A DNA stretch of 64,000 nt, from the NCBI RefSeq assembly GCF_020882245.1, contig NC_083598.1, positions 26,387,858 through 26,451,857 of the forward strand. Reading direction: 5' to 3'. The notes under the pieces are model-generated. The model was not told the DNA's origin. It saw nothing but the letters and a program-made list of their open reading frames with translations, and made no database searches. Source of the stretch: Rhopalosiphum padi. Lineage: Eukaryota; Arthropoda; Insecta; Hemiptera; Aphididae. Each line of letters starts with the position of its first letter. Positions within the stretch are counted from its first letter, which is position 1. A program made the translations under genes and the position numbers. Below, piece after piece: positions 50,871 through 64,000 of the stretch.

Positions 50871-53439
50871 AGAATATTCAAAACAATTAGTGTGGATCAT
50901 GTTTTCCTCATTTACAGACTATTTCTAGTTTAAGTTATGGACCACCAATATATGTTTCTGTCCACATACAGATTGCAAATTGAAAATTAGCATGTGAATT
51001 TTGTAAATGAAAATCGCAGTTTTTTACACTGCGCAATAATTTATGTGAGTACGTCACCTATTTTCAAAGCATTCAACATAAAAATAAGGGACATTTAATA
51101 GGGCGATGTTAATTATTTGACTTCGACTACTTGTTGAATAAAAAGTGTAAAACTTGCTCAGCCTTGGACGTATATAGAAGAAGAGTGTGTTATTATATAT
51201 AATATAGACGACGGCACAGTTTAACGCGGATTACATCCAACATCCAAATACGCAGACCTTGATATACGCAGCGAAAACGAACATCGGTGTGCACTATTTA
51301 ACCTTGCGGGGACCGCAAATCGAAAATATGTTCAAAACATCACCACCGTTTATAATGTTGCCATGTATCTTGTACATTATAATATATATTATATATTATT
51401 ATACGTTATAATAATATATACTCATCGCCCGTAGGTCAGGCCCGGAGCGCACCTATTACGCATGCTGCGGTTAGCGGTCACCCGCTATCATATAAACATA
51501 TATATATATATATATTATATTTATTATACCGTTTGCATATATTATAAACGAACGATCGACATAATTCGCGTTTCGCCGCCGTTCCTATGTAGTGCAGCAG
51601 TACAGTGTGAGACGTAAACGTGCATTGTATTATTATATAGATATCGTAACGGAAAGCGAAAAGAGTGAAACCGCGATGTCGGGAATGCGTCTCGGGCGCG
51701 AGAAATTCGTTCAAATACGTTTCGCCATATATAATAATAATCTTATACCCACACACTAAATAGTTAGTACACGTTGTATATAACATAATAATATATATAT
51801 CATAAACTATATAATGTATCATATGTACTGTAAATATATTTCGATAATAGCAATATTCGTCTTGTGCAATTGAATCAACTGCCAACGGTTCCCATACCTC
51901 ATATTATTATTAAATTTATCCATGTCTTATACTATAATATGTCGCGATGTCGAATATGTGTTTTATATGTATATACGCTATAGACAACGTCAGTCCAATA
52001 CTCATACCAATGATTTATTTTGACAGATATATTTATTTATTTTTCATCAGCAATATAATTGCATATTAGATAGTATATGTATATTATATTGTAGAGACGT
52101 GCAGTATGATGAGATAAAAGAGATCCCCAAAAGAGATATTCAAATTGTTTGCCACCACTAAAAATATTTGTCTTATATACGTGTTATAGGGTATAGAGAC
52201 GTCGCATATTTTACGTGAATGTCCCTTATTTTTTTTTGAAATAATAATACCCCATAGTCCATACCAAACTCAGTTATTTAGTATAAACTTTAAATATTAT
52301 AGAACATTTTACATTTATACATTTTATATCGTACTTGATTAATACTTATGATGATCATACGCAATACTTATCATATTTAAAAAAAAAAACATTTTTTTTT
52401 TAATTAATTTAATTAATTTTTTGTATACATATTTTTATAAAATTAGTTTTAAAATTTCACATAAACTGTACCTAATGTTATTAATATTTTGTTTGTGTCG
52501 TTTCTAAGTCAGGCAGTCCTATGCGCACGGTATACATGTGTGATTAGGTTATCTTTTAAAATAAGTGATTCAAATTAAATGTTGACGATACCTCACCCTT
52601 TCAGCAGTCCTACAATCAGATTAAGAGTCGTTGCTGTATAAGATATAGGTTTATATATCAGTTATTATAGTTGACGTAAATTCGTACTATTTACATTCAG
52701 CGAATAACGATAATAACAGAGTCTCTAGAACGGTATTAGTGTTTTCCGATACGTCTAACCGGTATAATTTATTGTTTGCCGAAGTCCTCGTCGACGGACA
52801 CTACAGAGATTTGTAACCAACGGCAGGTAGGAGAAGGAACATATATGTTTCACCGAAAATATTTTTGTTAATTTTAAGTGTTATTTCGTATTATTATTTG
52901 TTCGGCAAAAGGTAAATGTCAATGGATCTGCAAGGCTGGTAAATAATGAAAATATTATTTTATCATAAAACAATAATCATTACTAAAGAACAAGGATAAT
53001 ACGGCACGGTGACTCCTCTAACGCAACACAATCCTACGTTGTGACGTTATTAGATTTCTGAATGTACTCATGTATACAAGTGACGTTATTTTTATTATTG
53101 TTGTTAGTTGAAAAAAATAATGCTGCGCCTTCCAAACGCGTTCAAAACAATGGTTTGACGCCGATTTTTTTCAATGATCATAAATCATAATAATAATAAT
53201 AATATGCCGTACATCATTATAACAGTGTTCGAAATAATAACACGGGCGTACCGAATTATGCTGTCCAAGGACCTGTTGTTATTCTGCGTAATGTTTTGTT
53301 GCTTAACGACGATGAAGATGTTCGTCCACTCACACCGTCCATCCATCTTTATCATAGATTTTAGGTATACACTCGTAGTGATTTTGGGGGAAAAGATCTG
53401 CCATGTTATCTTTTATACTAAAGAATCATTATGAAATTT
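50871..53439. other. Mixed sequence, GC-richer at 51.2-51.7 and 52.7-53.3 kb
   Basis: The minus-strand 135-codon frame at 51478-51885 is largely TA/ATT-rich low complexity and was not accepted. A possible secreted-protein start at 53258 is given as a finding. Confidence 0.4.
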
Positions 53440-53740
53440 CTAATTATTGGAATTAAGGAACTAATTTACAAATATACTTGGATTTTTATACCGTTTAATG
53501 TTTAATGAAAGCCCTATGCTCTATTGCGATACAAACTTATTTTTTCCAAATGAGGACCACTTTTTTACAGAAATTTTTGAAGGAGATGATATTTTCGGAA
53601 GTTTTGATTTATCAAAATTGAAATTTGAAAGAATAGTTTCCTAGTTATTGAGAAGTATGTACTATGTATATTAAGGTGGTTAGCATACTATTTTTTATAA
53701 ATTTATGATCATCAAATTTTTTAAATTATAAGATATTACT
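53440..53740. repeat. Likely dispersed repeat
   Basis: The string of motifs CCCTATGCTCTATTGCGATA, AAATGAGGACCACTTTTTTA, TATTAAGGTGGTTAGCATAC resembles a repeat I associate with aphid genomes. It is non-coding and single copy in this window. Confidence 0.35.
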
Positions 53741-54214
53741 CGTAATAAATAGATTAATATTAATTATTATAGTTTTCAAATTTTCATAAGCCCTTATGAA
53801 AACCTAATCTATTATCATGGACTAGGGTTCTAAGTAAATAAAGTTTTATAACTTTAACAAAACTTTTCGTTCGAATTTTGATTTAGAAACATAATCTTTG
53901 TAAAAAAAATCATTGCTTAACACTTTACAGTAAAAATAGTGATTCTGGTTTGAAAATAGAAAGTTTATATTGCACAGCTGCACAGAATAGAACACTATTA
54001 ATTGGTATATACAATTTCCAAAATATATAAATATAGATAAATTATATATAATCGTACTTGAAAATGTGATCTTTAAGCATAACAATTGCAAGTATACAAA
54101 TCTAAAAAAATATCTTATTAATGGGTAAAAGGGTGCAGACAATTTGGCGAATTACCCTGCAATGTATGCTCTCACATAAAATGACTTTAAATCACGACCG
54201 TCACGGTGACCACG

Positions 54215-54250
54215 ACAATATAGTACAGGACACAGGTTGTACTATATTGT
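54215..54250. repeat. Perfect 12-bp inverted repeat
   Basis: Arms 54215-54226 and 54239-54250 are exact inverted copies of ACAATATAGTAC with a 12-nt loop. Its function is unknown. Confidence 0.85.
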
Positions 54251-57200
54251 ACTACATCATCGGTTGATGTTTTTGAACTCGTTTTTTCAAATTCGTTGAG
54301 TCGCATAGAAATTACGTGTAATAAACTATATTAGTACCTACTATAGAAATATACTTACTTATCCAAGATGGATTATTTTGTGAAATTAAACAAAATGAAA
54401 ATTTTAAACTTATTTATAAATAGTTTAATTAATACAATGTTATATTTAATAAAAGTATTTATAATCTCTATAAACTTTTTAGGAATTTAGTTCAAACATT
54501 TATTGGCCGGAGTGAGTTGACCTTCTTTTATCAATGTTGGTCATTACCCATCATTGGACTCATTGGAGTAAGTGCGTAACCCAACCAGTATAATAAATAA
54601 TAATTGTTAATAAATAAGAGCCCTGATGGTTAATAATATGCCATCTGCCATCTGGTGTGTATCCCTTCACCACTGTATTTAGAATTTGGATAGTTATCTA
54701 CCACTACGACGATTTAGTCACAACATGACAGCGTATAGGCGAGTGTAAACATTGTGGTTTCAAATATAGCTAGATTTGATGAATCTGCCCCACAATTCCC
54801 ATGTTGTATTAAAAAAATTTAAATAATAAGCTTACGTAAAATGCCTTTTAACTTTATCATCACATTAAAACGACGGAAACCAGTTTTTAAAAATCATACT
54901 ATTTTGTTAATAAAATTATTTTATTATAAAACAAGTACTTAATTAACAACTGATGACATTATATACGCCGACTGGTGGCTCGCTCATATGTTCTCGGCGT
55001 CTTATCTAACGGGTAACGTTTAATATTGTTCTTTGAGATTGCACTCGGTCTGTTTCATTAAATTATTTATTTTACATAATATTGTATGTATTATCAAGTT
55101 TGTTCACGTTCGTGAGAATATCGTCGATAACGTTGCCGCTGTCGCGGGTGCAGTGCAATGTAATTTATAGATTTTATTTTTATAAAAAAATAATATATAT
55201 AAACATTCGGCGGGTGTATGTGTACATTTTTAAATCACAAACGATTTGATTATTATATATTTTTTAATTTTTTTTTTATATTGTTCGTATAATATCGTAT
55301 GCCGGTATTCGAAATTCAAATTTCTCTTGCGCTCACACGGCATACACGATTAACACAGTTGCGGTACAATGGAATTTCTATATTTACATATATATTATTA
55401 TTATAAATTATCTACAATATTTTATTAACCCTCGGCCCTTGGGCCACATTACGCGTATAAAATAAAAATAATAATAACAAGATAATGTATTATGTTTATG
55501 ACGCACATATTTATTATTATAATAATACGATACACTGACGGCCTCCACCCCGTATATTATTATAAACACTATTTTTTAGCATTTCTAGCGTCTTTTATGT
55601 AAATAATATGTACCTAATAGGTGTATGTACTATGTACATTTGTCATTTTTATTTATCATAGTCTGACATAAACTATAATATATACGCAGTAAAGCGTTTT
55701 TGTAATGACACGATCGTGTATTTGCTGTACTTAGTATAATATAATAATATACCTATACTTATACATCGGCACACCACAACGAATCGTATTATATGCGAAC
55801 CACGGACATACCACTGTCGTCGAATAACAACTATTTGTCACTCCATCTGCAGATATGTATAGTAATAATTATCAACGATATTATATTAGACACACGCGTA
55901 AATCTTAATGATATGATATGCAAACCTAAAATCATTATGGTCGGACGTCGGCCCACCATCGCTTGTCCATTGATTACCGTACAGAAACGTAGACGGTGCG
56001 CATGTATTATGTCCGTATGTTTAATGTGTTATGGTAATTATTGACAGACGTAAACAGTCGTAGGTATACCGCCGAAAAGGTAAGAACAACACTAATAAGT
56101 AATAACGTTTAGATGGCATATCTAAAGATGGAAGTAACAACAGTTCGGCACAACATATTTTTTTTAAAATTACATCGACTGTAATGGTGTAACAAAGATC
56201 GACCATTTGTCACCTTAATAATTTGCGTAGGTGTACTGTCCTTGAATTTTGAGCAAAATCGTAATATCATAATAGTACTCGTACAGTGAAACATTATACG
56301 GCGGAGCATGGGTGTACCGATATTTTTTTACCTTTAGTATATAATATTATATAAATATTGACTTTATATACTGAAATATACTATAATATATTATATACTA
56401 TGTTATGCACATAGGAATTATGAAATATTTCATCGTCAATAATAATAAAGCGTTAGGTTTTCCTTAAAACCATCTTATATACGAGTATGCGACTTAGTAT
56501 AACTAACTAATAAATAACACATAATATAACGATAATATATATTTTTATATTTTTATAGCTATAGCTATAGAAAGGTATAATTTAAGTTTATGTTTTTCAT
56601 AAAAAAAAAATAATCTCAATAAGACACGTACATTGTTTATAATACCTGCGTATTTCATGTTGTTTATTGTTTTATTTAAGTTATAAGTTATACTGTTATA
56701 TAGTGAATACTATTTGTATTAGTATTTGAACTAAATGGCACGGACTTTTAAGATTTTTATAAAATTTCACAATGTTTACAGTGATTAAAAATTATTGTTT
56801 TATTGTCGTACTATTTTATCAATAAGGTTGAATTCAAATTATCAAGTGTTTATAAAGCAGAACTAAAATTGTACAGGTTTTTCTTAAATTTACAAATATA
56901 AAATAGGTTCAATAGTTACATTCTAGCTTATAGTTTTTAGTGCTGTGACTAGTTAAGTGAAGTTGAAATAAATATTATAATAATAATTGTATTATTATTG
57001 CTATAGTAAAAGCGATTCATTTTTTATGTATTATAAAAGACAATATTAATGGTTATGTTCATACATATATTATCAATTCTTATAAACACGTAAGCTGCAT
57101 AATTTTACTAATGTAATTTATATTTGAGAGAAAATAATAAACATTTTTATATTAGTAATATTATTTATTATTATATTTCCATTTAATTATTAAAACTACT

Positions 57201-59043
57201 GATAAAATTATATTGCGTGTACTAAAAAGTTGTTTTGACAGCAGAAAAAAAAACAAATTAACTATATTTGTTTAGAATTGATTTCGAATTACATTTTATA
57301 TTTATTGTTCATGTTTAATGTGTTATTCGTAGTATCAGTGCTGACTAGTAGCTTTTTAATACTGACAATACTGTAAAATAAATTAGAATTATAAACAATA
57401 TACGTTTGGTTTTATTAATCAAACATATTTTTATGATATACGATCAAAGTATGCATTCGAATTAATGTCTACACAATATGAATATAAATATATAACATTC
57501 AAGAAAGTTTTCGAAATTCAAAAAATAAATTGTCAAACATAATATTATTTCACTCGTTCAGCACATTAGTACATTACTCACTACACAGTACACATGTACC
57601 TCACTACGAATGCATTATAATAATATGTACACACATAAATGAAATAATGCACACAAACAAGTAGATTCTATAGGTACATTACATTCAGTGTATCATAAAC
57701 TATTATTGCTTTTATTTGAATAAATTATTCGACTTTTAAATGTTTTATTTACGTTTTTGTTCTTTACGTAAAAGTATTTGGTATTTATACAGAAACTATG
57801 AAACTATTTTAAAAATGAATTACTCACTGTTTGCGTCTCGCTCGTCAAAAAAGTAGTATATTATTATATACACACATTTGCACGCACACTATAAAAACTT
57901 TCCCATTAAAATATAGTTATAAAACTAGTAGGTAGTAATTTATATTATTGATGTTATTTTCGCGAGCGTTTAATTCGATTATATTTTACATCTTGTGTAA
58001 TGTTGACCTTGGACATACAAAATTCACGACCACCTGTAACACTGTCACTCAAATATTATTAATTTATTGTTTCGGCTGTTTCGAGGAAAACACTGCGGTA
58101 ATGAAATTCGTTTGCCAACCGTAAAGAGTCACATAGTATGAACAACAATATATAGTTTCAATTTATGATAATATTGTACAATGAGTGAATTGTGTAACTA
58201 GTTGTGTGTATTAAGAAAAAAAGAAAGAAAAAGATTTATTTAGAGCCTTTATAGACTGTAATATTTATTAATTATAATCGACTAATAATAAATTTAATAT
58301 TATACTATTATCATAGAATATTATATAAATATAAGTAATAACAATGTTCTGTGGTATTATCGTCGTGGGTAAACGTATAAATAGCGTTGAACCTTATAAT
58401 TTATAAGCGATAACACCTCGACGGCTATATGATACGTATACCTTTGAATGAAGAAGATTCAATTTAAACGCGAATGTTTAAAAAGTGCAGCGTATTCAAT
58501 TAATGGTAATTAATTGTCAAATATTAGTTCTACATTTTTTTATTTTTCTATAAAGCTATTGGAACGTGATTTTCGGTACACAAAACAGCTTATATAGGTG
58601 TATATATAACACTATTAACACTGAACCTATAGTGTCGCCTCAATGTGTCCCGGCCATGTCCTGGCGACTGTATCGAATTTCTATAATAGCGCAATGGTTT
58701 TTCTGACGGTAATTTTTTTTCAACTCCCCGTTTTTAATGAGATAATAAGACCTCAATTGGACATGGTTGACTGAAATTATCTCGTTGCTGTGAATTATTA
58801 TTTATTATTTGCCCGCATTTTTGGTATGGTCTCCCGTCGTTAAAATAATCCAAACGTTCACCGTGTTCTGGTGACCTAAATCCTCCGGGAAAAGTCCATT
58901 AGTTATCTAATCATCGTATCATATGCGTTTTGAAAATTTGGAAAAGAAAAAAAATATACAATAATTATCATTGTTCAGCAAAAGCACCTAAGTCGTTGCT
59001 ATTGCAGGATTAGCGATCCGTGAAAAACCGGACCGTCGTACCT

Positions 59044-59068
59044 TACACACACACACACACACACACAT
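59044..59068. repeat. (CA)n microsatellite
   Basis: About 12 CA units, followed by TATATA. Confidence 0.93.
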
Positions 59069-61041
59069 ATATACCTATGTAATAAATGCTATTGTACTGA
59101 TCTCACATTTTTTTTTCGTTATAATTCATTTCGAGAAAATTATATTTGACCTATTAATGACCGAAAAATGTAAAAGTATATAATTATTTACGTCCGATGA
59201 CAATGGACCTGTGCTAAGTAAGAGCATTGTGAACATTCGAGCAGTACATACTTAAAACAGCGTAGTAAACATAATGCGTCTAACATTTACTCTTTGGTGT
59301 CAATAAATGATACATAGATAGGTAGTAATTAAATTTTCTCCAGTTTTTTAAACTTTAAAACAATGAAAAAATAACACGAATGTGTAAATGTTGTTAGGAT
59401 CAGATACATTATAAAATAAAACTGTATTAATGACTTGTTAACAAATAACATTAATATAATTTAAAAAAATTATAATGATTTATATGATAGGTATTCTTAT
59501 CGTAACATAGCAAGTTAACACGTGAATAATTTATACAATTTACACACTATCACTATATTTTAATTGGATGTTTTGTATCAATTTCATTTAATCGAGATTA
59601 TATTTAACTAGACCAATTTAAATTCCTATTTTATTTGTTTATCCATTCTCCACGAGATAACAAAATTATAAAATTATTTATCACCGATGGTCAATAAAAA
59701 TAAAATAAACTGTCAAGTAGTATTATAAATGGAGAAAAATATAGATAATCGTAAAAAACTTGTTTGTACATTTAAGTGAAAAACTTTACAACAAAAGATA
59801 AATAACCAATAACCATATTATATGTATAATATTATGCAACAACGCCAACAAAAACGATTAATGTTCAAATATCTATTTGAAATTTAAAATTGGTTATTTA
59901 TATCCTTCGATTAATGTTTAAGTACTTGATAAGGATAAATAACTAATTCCATTTACAGCCAACGATTGATGTCCTCTTATTGATTGTAAATATCTTATAT
60001 AATTCTGAATCTAAATTATGTAGTCGCGTAATTATTTTTCAATTAAGTCACTGTAAATGGACAATTTTCAATGTGTGCTAAATATACTATGAATTTATAA
60101 TTCAACTCGAGTTCGTGAATTTTGCATGCGTATAAATGTTCGCCAAACATGGGCGTGTGACAATAAGCCGCGCTTTTAAAATGTATAAATTAGAAATCTT
60201 TTTCAATATTTTTAACATGAACAAATTCACTAATAAGCTATATAGATTTCTAAATATTGTATGTTTTAATAGTATTTTTTCGGTATTTTTTCAGAAGTTT
60301 TTTAATATTTTCCTAAACAATTAGATGCTTTCATATTCAAAACGATTGGACATTATGCTCTTCAACGTATGGTGGTATACTGAAGTATAGTTTTTTCTTA
60401 CTAATTGATATTGTTCGGCTATCAATATATTTTTTTTTTTTTTTTTTATAATGTCAAATATGTTCCAGTCAATTAATTCGGTTTATAGGGCGTTTCGAAA
60501 TGAACTTGACCTCCGCGCCTTCGTTAAGTGTGACATTAGATACTGCCAATTAGTTCAAATATGAAACGATTTAGTAAAGTTATGGATAATTTTAATTTCT
60601 CATCCAATATCTAGTCCTACTTAAATAATATCGAACAGCTGTATTGACTTATAAAACAACTTTGCAGTTATCGATATCATTATGTAAATATCAATACATT
60701 ATTTAATGGATACCTATCCTCATCAGTTGCAATTCAATATTTTTGAAAACGTACATATACAATGATATAATACATGATTGTTGCTTATTATAACTTACTA
60801 TGTACGTAGAATATATAATATATAAATTGAAAAATGTTTTTGCGTTTCGTACATTGTTAGGAAAATCAAATCAAAACATTAAAAGTGTAAAAAAATCACC
60901 TCAATACGCGATGTCAAGTGTTCAAAAAATGTATTGTTGTATTGCTGCAGTTATAGGTACAGCACGTCCGACGAACAAGAAAATATAATATAGTTGTAGA
61001 ATGTAAGACCACGTACGTCGTACATATTTTAATGGGTGCGA

Positions 61042-61063
61042 ATATATATATATATATATATAT
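61042..61063. repeat. (TA)n microsatellite
   Basis: About 11 TA units. Confidence 0.93.
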
Positions 61064-62000
61064 TATAAATGAATACGTCTACACATATTATATATACCTA
61101 TGCCTATTACTTACAGGTACATGCGCACCGTACATCTTATAAAAATGTTTTACAACGCGCGTACTCGTAATTCGTATACGATATTTATCAAAGTTGAAGG
61201 CCACCATATTTCGTAAAATAATAATTACAATAGAAGCGAAAAAACTGCATTCGGTATTTTCGATTAGCAACGATTCGTTTCGCCACACATTTGAATGCAC
61301 ACACGTATGCTGCAGGTACATGATAATAATATAGATTGTTGGCGTGCGCACTGCACTTTGGTATACATATTATAACACACGTATGTATTATGATAATATA
61401 TTGTATAATACGGTGTTATCTGTCCGATCATCGCATCATCGCACACGAACTTTCGTGTATGGTTTTTCTGGTCACTGCGGTAAATTGCGTTCCATTCTTG
61501 ATTTTTTATATAAATATTGTGGCCCACGTATATTTTGATTACATGTAAATCAAGTTTTTTTTATTCATGGTTAAATTACGTCTACAGATATTTTAACAAA
61601 ATCAATAATATGTTCTTTCCTATTTCCCAGACTTAGGGCTGCCAATATAATTGTATTAATATCGGTATACGGTTAAGAACAGTGGTATTGACATTTTGAT
61701 ATGTAAATAGTCTATGATTAAAAAAATATATTAATAGAAATAATTAGTAATTTTAAGTAACTGGTCAAAGTGTGTATATTAACTCTCACACAAAGTCCAA
61801 ACGAATATTTTTTCTTTTGCAATTCATATATTTTTCCTTATACTTGTACGATATATTTTGTTTGTTTTTCAATAATTTGGTTTTTTGTACCTTGACTTTT
61901 CTTAAATATAAGTACCTATCGCTTTACACGAAACGAATGCACATTGTAAATTGTTTCGCCAATTAGAAATAAACAGAATAATATCTCGGGACGTAATTTA

Positions 62001-64000
62001 CGTATAGGTTATACGTTTAAAATATATTTCGACCGCGATTTATACGTAGTGACTGTGTCCTTTTTTCGGGGACGAGCAATTTACCTACTCCGCGTTTATC
62101 GGCATAAATACGTATATATTACGACCGTAGAAGTGCATAAATCTCGTCACTGCAAGTAATCTCGTTGGCTATAATATATATATATATTATGTTCTACATC
62201 GGAATCGCCGCACATAATATATTAATATGAGTTTTAATAATAACAGACGCGCGCATAGCTACATACATACATCGTGAGTATACCCGCGTATCGTATATAA
62301 TATCATATTATCATAACGTATTATATAGTGTATATAGTGTCCCTGTCACCGATCCCAAGGTTTTGAACCGAAATAGTATTACGTCAGTTCGCACCCGCAA
62401 CGGACCGCCGCGACCGACACCGACCAACAGCTCGGGGCGTTTATAATAACTGTTGCTGGTGCCGCAACAAGTTTCGCACGGCCCGCGCGGCTTCTGCATC
62501 ATCGCCGACGAGTTTCGAATTTCATCGGTCGTCGTATGGATTTCGGAAAAAAATTACGCACACTCGCCGCGACTCGGTTGTCGGCCAAGTCGATCGCCGA
62601 CTATACACAATAATAGTAATAATAATTATGTAGGCACCATAAGGTTAGGTTACCTACGCGTCATATCGTGCAGTAGGTAATGCACAATATATATATGTAT
62701 ATACGCTGAACAACGTACACATGTTATTTACGGTGCTATAATATATGTTTATATACAGTGAAAGTAATGAAATATTCAGGTCACGTCGACTACACCGGTC
62801 ATCCCCCTCCCCCTCCCATACATGCCTTTTGGTCGGTCAGATCGCGTGACGATTATCATTTTAATATACATCATAATATCTATCCATATATGGCCATTTA
62901 TTAATATTTCGGTACTGTGAATTCAATACACTTAGCATAGAAGAAATGAAATTCGTACAACATACTTATGTTATTTTGTTCTGTACCACTGTAATTTATT
63001 AAACTAGCTAAAGTGCTTCGTACATCATGAAATAATATTTTGCGTGTTTTAATGTTTTTTTAAACTATTGTATGATCATAAAACATTCTGATCTATGATC
63101 GCATTTTAATAGTTAACACTAGCAAGATTTACAATCATTTTGTCATTTGTGTTACAAAAGTCGTATTTTTGATTAAAGGTATATTTTAATTTTTAAATAA
63201 TAATTTTTAAGCTGGAAAACAAAAGCAAAGCAGAACTGACTTTTAAAATTTTAAACCTCGCGATGTGTTTGTGTATGTTGTGATTTTTATTGCATAAGTT
63301 TCACTGTTTTTTTTTTAGTGTTTTGGTTCATTAAATTTACAGCTCTGGTTTTATTATTATTATTATCATCAATTTGCGTATTTAATGTCGATTATCGGAA
63401 CATTATACACCGTTATACATATTTTATAATTCAAACCGCTCGCGTTCGTCTATGTTAATTTATGCGCATATCATTATATTACGACGATAATTTATTATAT
63501 ATGTATATTATATTATTCATATAGTGGAACTTTTACTCTTGTTCGTCGCAGTCGCGACGTAAATGGGTGCCAACGGGTCTCGTCCTGCACACGATATATA
63601 CATATATACGTATATACACTGGTTTGACCGATAAACCTCGGCTACTTTCTTCGCACGGCGTATATTATAATAATTATTTTTTATTAATTCGATCGGATAA
63701 TTGGCTTTCGATATAGCGGCCAAAAATGCCAGTCACACGCATTAGTGAAAGTATATTTAACATGCGTTCAAACACAATAATATGACCGTGAAAAACGCAA
63801 GTGCTCCGTTGACGACGACGGTGTGCGACGCCGGCGCCCACGAGGCTCGTGCCAGCAGATTATCGTTATTATATTATACCAGTTCTTTGTATATTACACT
63901 CTCGCCGTTGATTCGTAGACACAGAGTGTACGGGAGTGTAATATCATTATTGCGGGTTTTCGATTATTAATTTGCGAGTAGGTCGCGATCGATTGTCCGA
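62001..64000. other. Region with two GC-rich CpG patches
   Basis: 62330-62620 and 63780-63860 are the GC-richest blocks in the right part of the window and are open in several frames on both strands. They could be 5' exons or promoters of genes lying outside the window, but no splice-bounded exon was supported. Confidence 0.35.

Larger units (their letters stand above)
54251..62000. other. Long anonymous AT-rich region
   Basis: Patches near 55.8-56.0 and 58.6-58.9 kb are open in several frames on both strands but lack a consistent exon structure. Homopolymer T17 occurs at 60431-60447. Confidence 0.45.

Noticed and set aside
51478..51885. 135-codon minus-strand open frame
   Set aside because: Made largely of TA/ATT low-complexity translation (Y and I runs).
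55910..56035. Minus-strand segment TYGHNTCAPSTFLYGNQW...
   Set aside because: Preceded directly by a stop with no AG acceptor or ATG, so it cannot be fitted into an exon.
58640..58720. Minus-strand coding-like segment around ACATGGCCGGGAC
   Set aside because: All three minus-strand frames are about equally open and the donor candidate (GTTCAG) is poor.
1..64000. tRNA, rRNA, CRISPR, bacterial operon and well-known miRNA sequences
   Set aside because: No cloverleaf with a proper T-loop, no rRNA motifs, no spaced direct repeats and no exact match to the few conserved insect miRNAs I could recall were found by eye.

Overview
This window looks like AT-rich nuclear DNA of an insect, most probably an aphid. 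That is an inference from composition, from dispersed repeat motifs that resemble ones I know from aphid genomes, from CpG-containing GC patches in an AT background, and from interrupted genes with GT/AG introns. No bacterial operons, rRNA, tRNA, CRISPR array or organellar segment was found. Most of the 64 kb is intron or intergenic sequence.

The best-supported gene is on the minus strand between about 30.7 kb and 10.98 kb. I assemble four coding pieces with consistent splice sites and reading phase: a candidate start exon (30713-30696), a 45-nt microexon (17717-17673), a 279-nt exon with a serine run (14289-14011), and a terminal exon (11545-10985). Together they give a protein of exactly 300 residues. 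Its C-terminal part has a PH/WH1(EVH1)-like stretch followed by a basic linker and a CRIB-like motif. This is the same domain order as the N-terminal half of WASP, but with no actin-nucleating tail. I do not recognise the gene by name.

A second, weaker gene is a plus-strand terminal exon at 43369-43646. A near-perfect hairpin ends six bases before its acceptor AG. A single in-frame TAA is followed by another 59 open codons in the same frame, in abruptly GC-rich DNA.

By region: 0.6-2.9 kb is a cluster of transposon debris (a hAT-like end, two foldback MITE-like elements, a frameshifted LINE reverse-transcriptase fragment). 3-10.8 kb is AT-rich with two diverged copies of one dispersed repeat at 7.1 and 9.4 kb. 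11-31 kb is the minus-strand gene with long introns. 31-43 kb is mostly anonymous, with one promoter-like patch and several exon-sized open frames I cannot confirm. 43.3-44.6 kb is the second gene end followed by a GC-rich, microsatellite-dense patch. 44.6-64 kb is anonymous AT-rich DNA with a short MITE at 46.9 kb, likely dispersed repeats at 50.7 and 53.5 kb, and GC-rich patches at 51.2-51.7, 62.3-62.6 and 63.8 kb. The two genes show no visible functional link.
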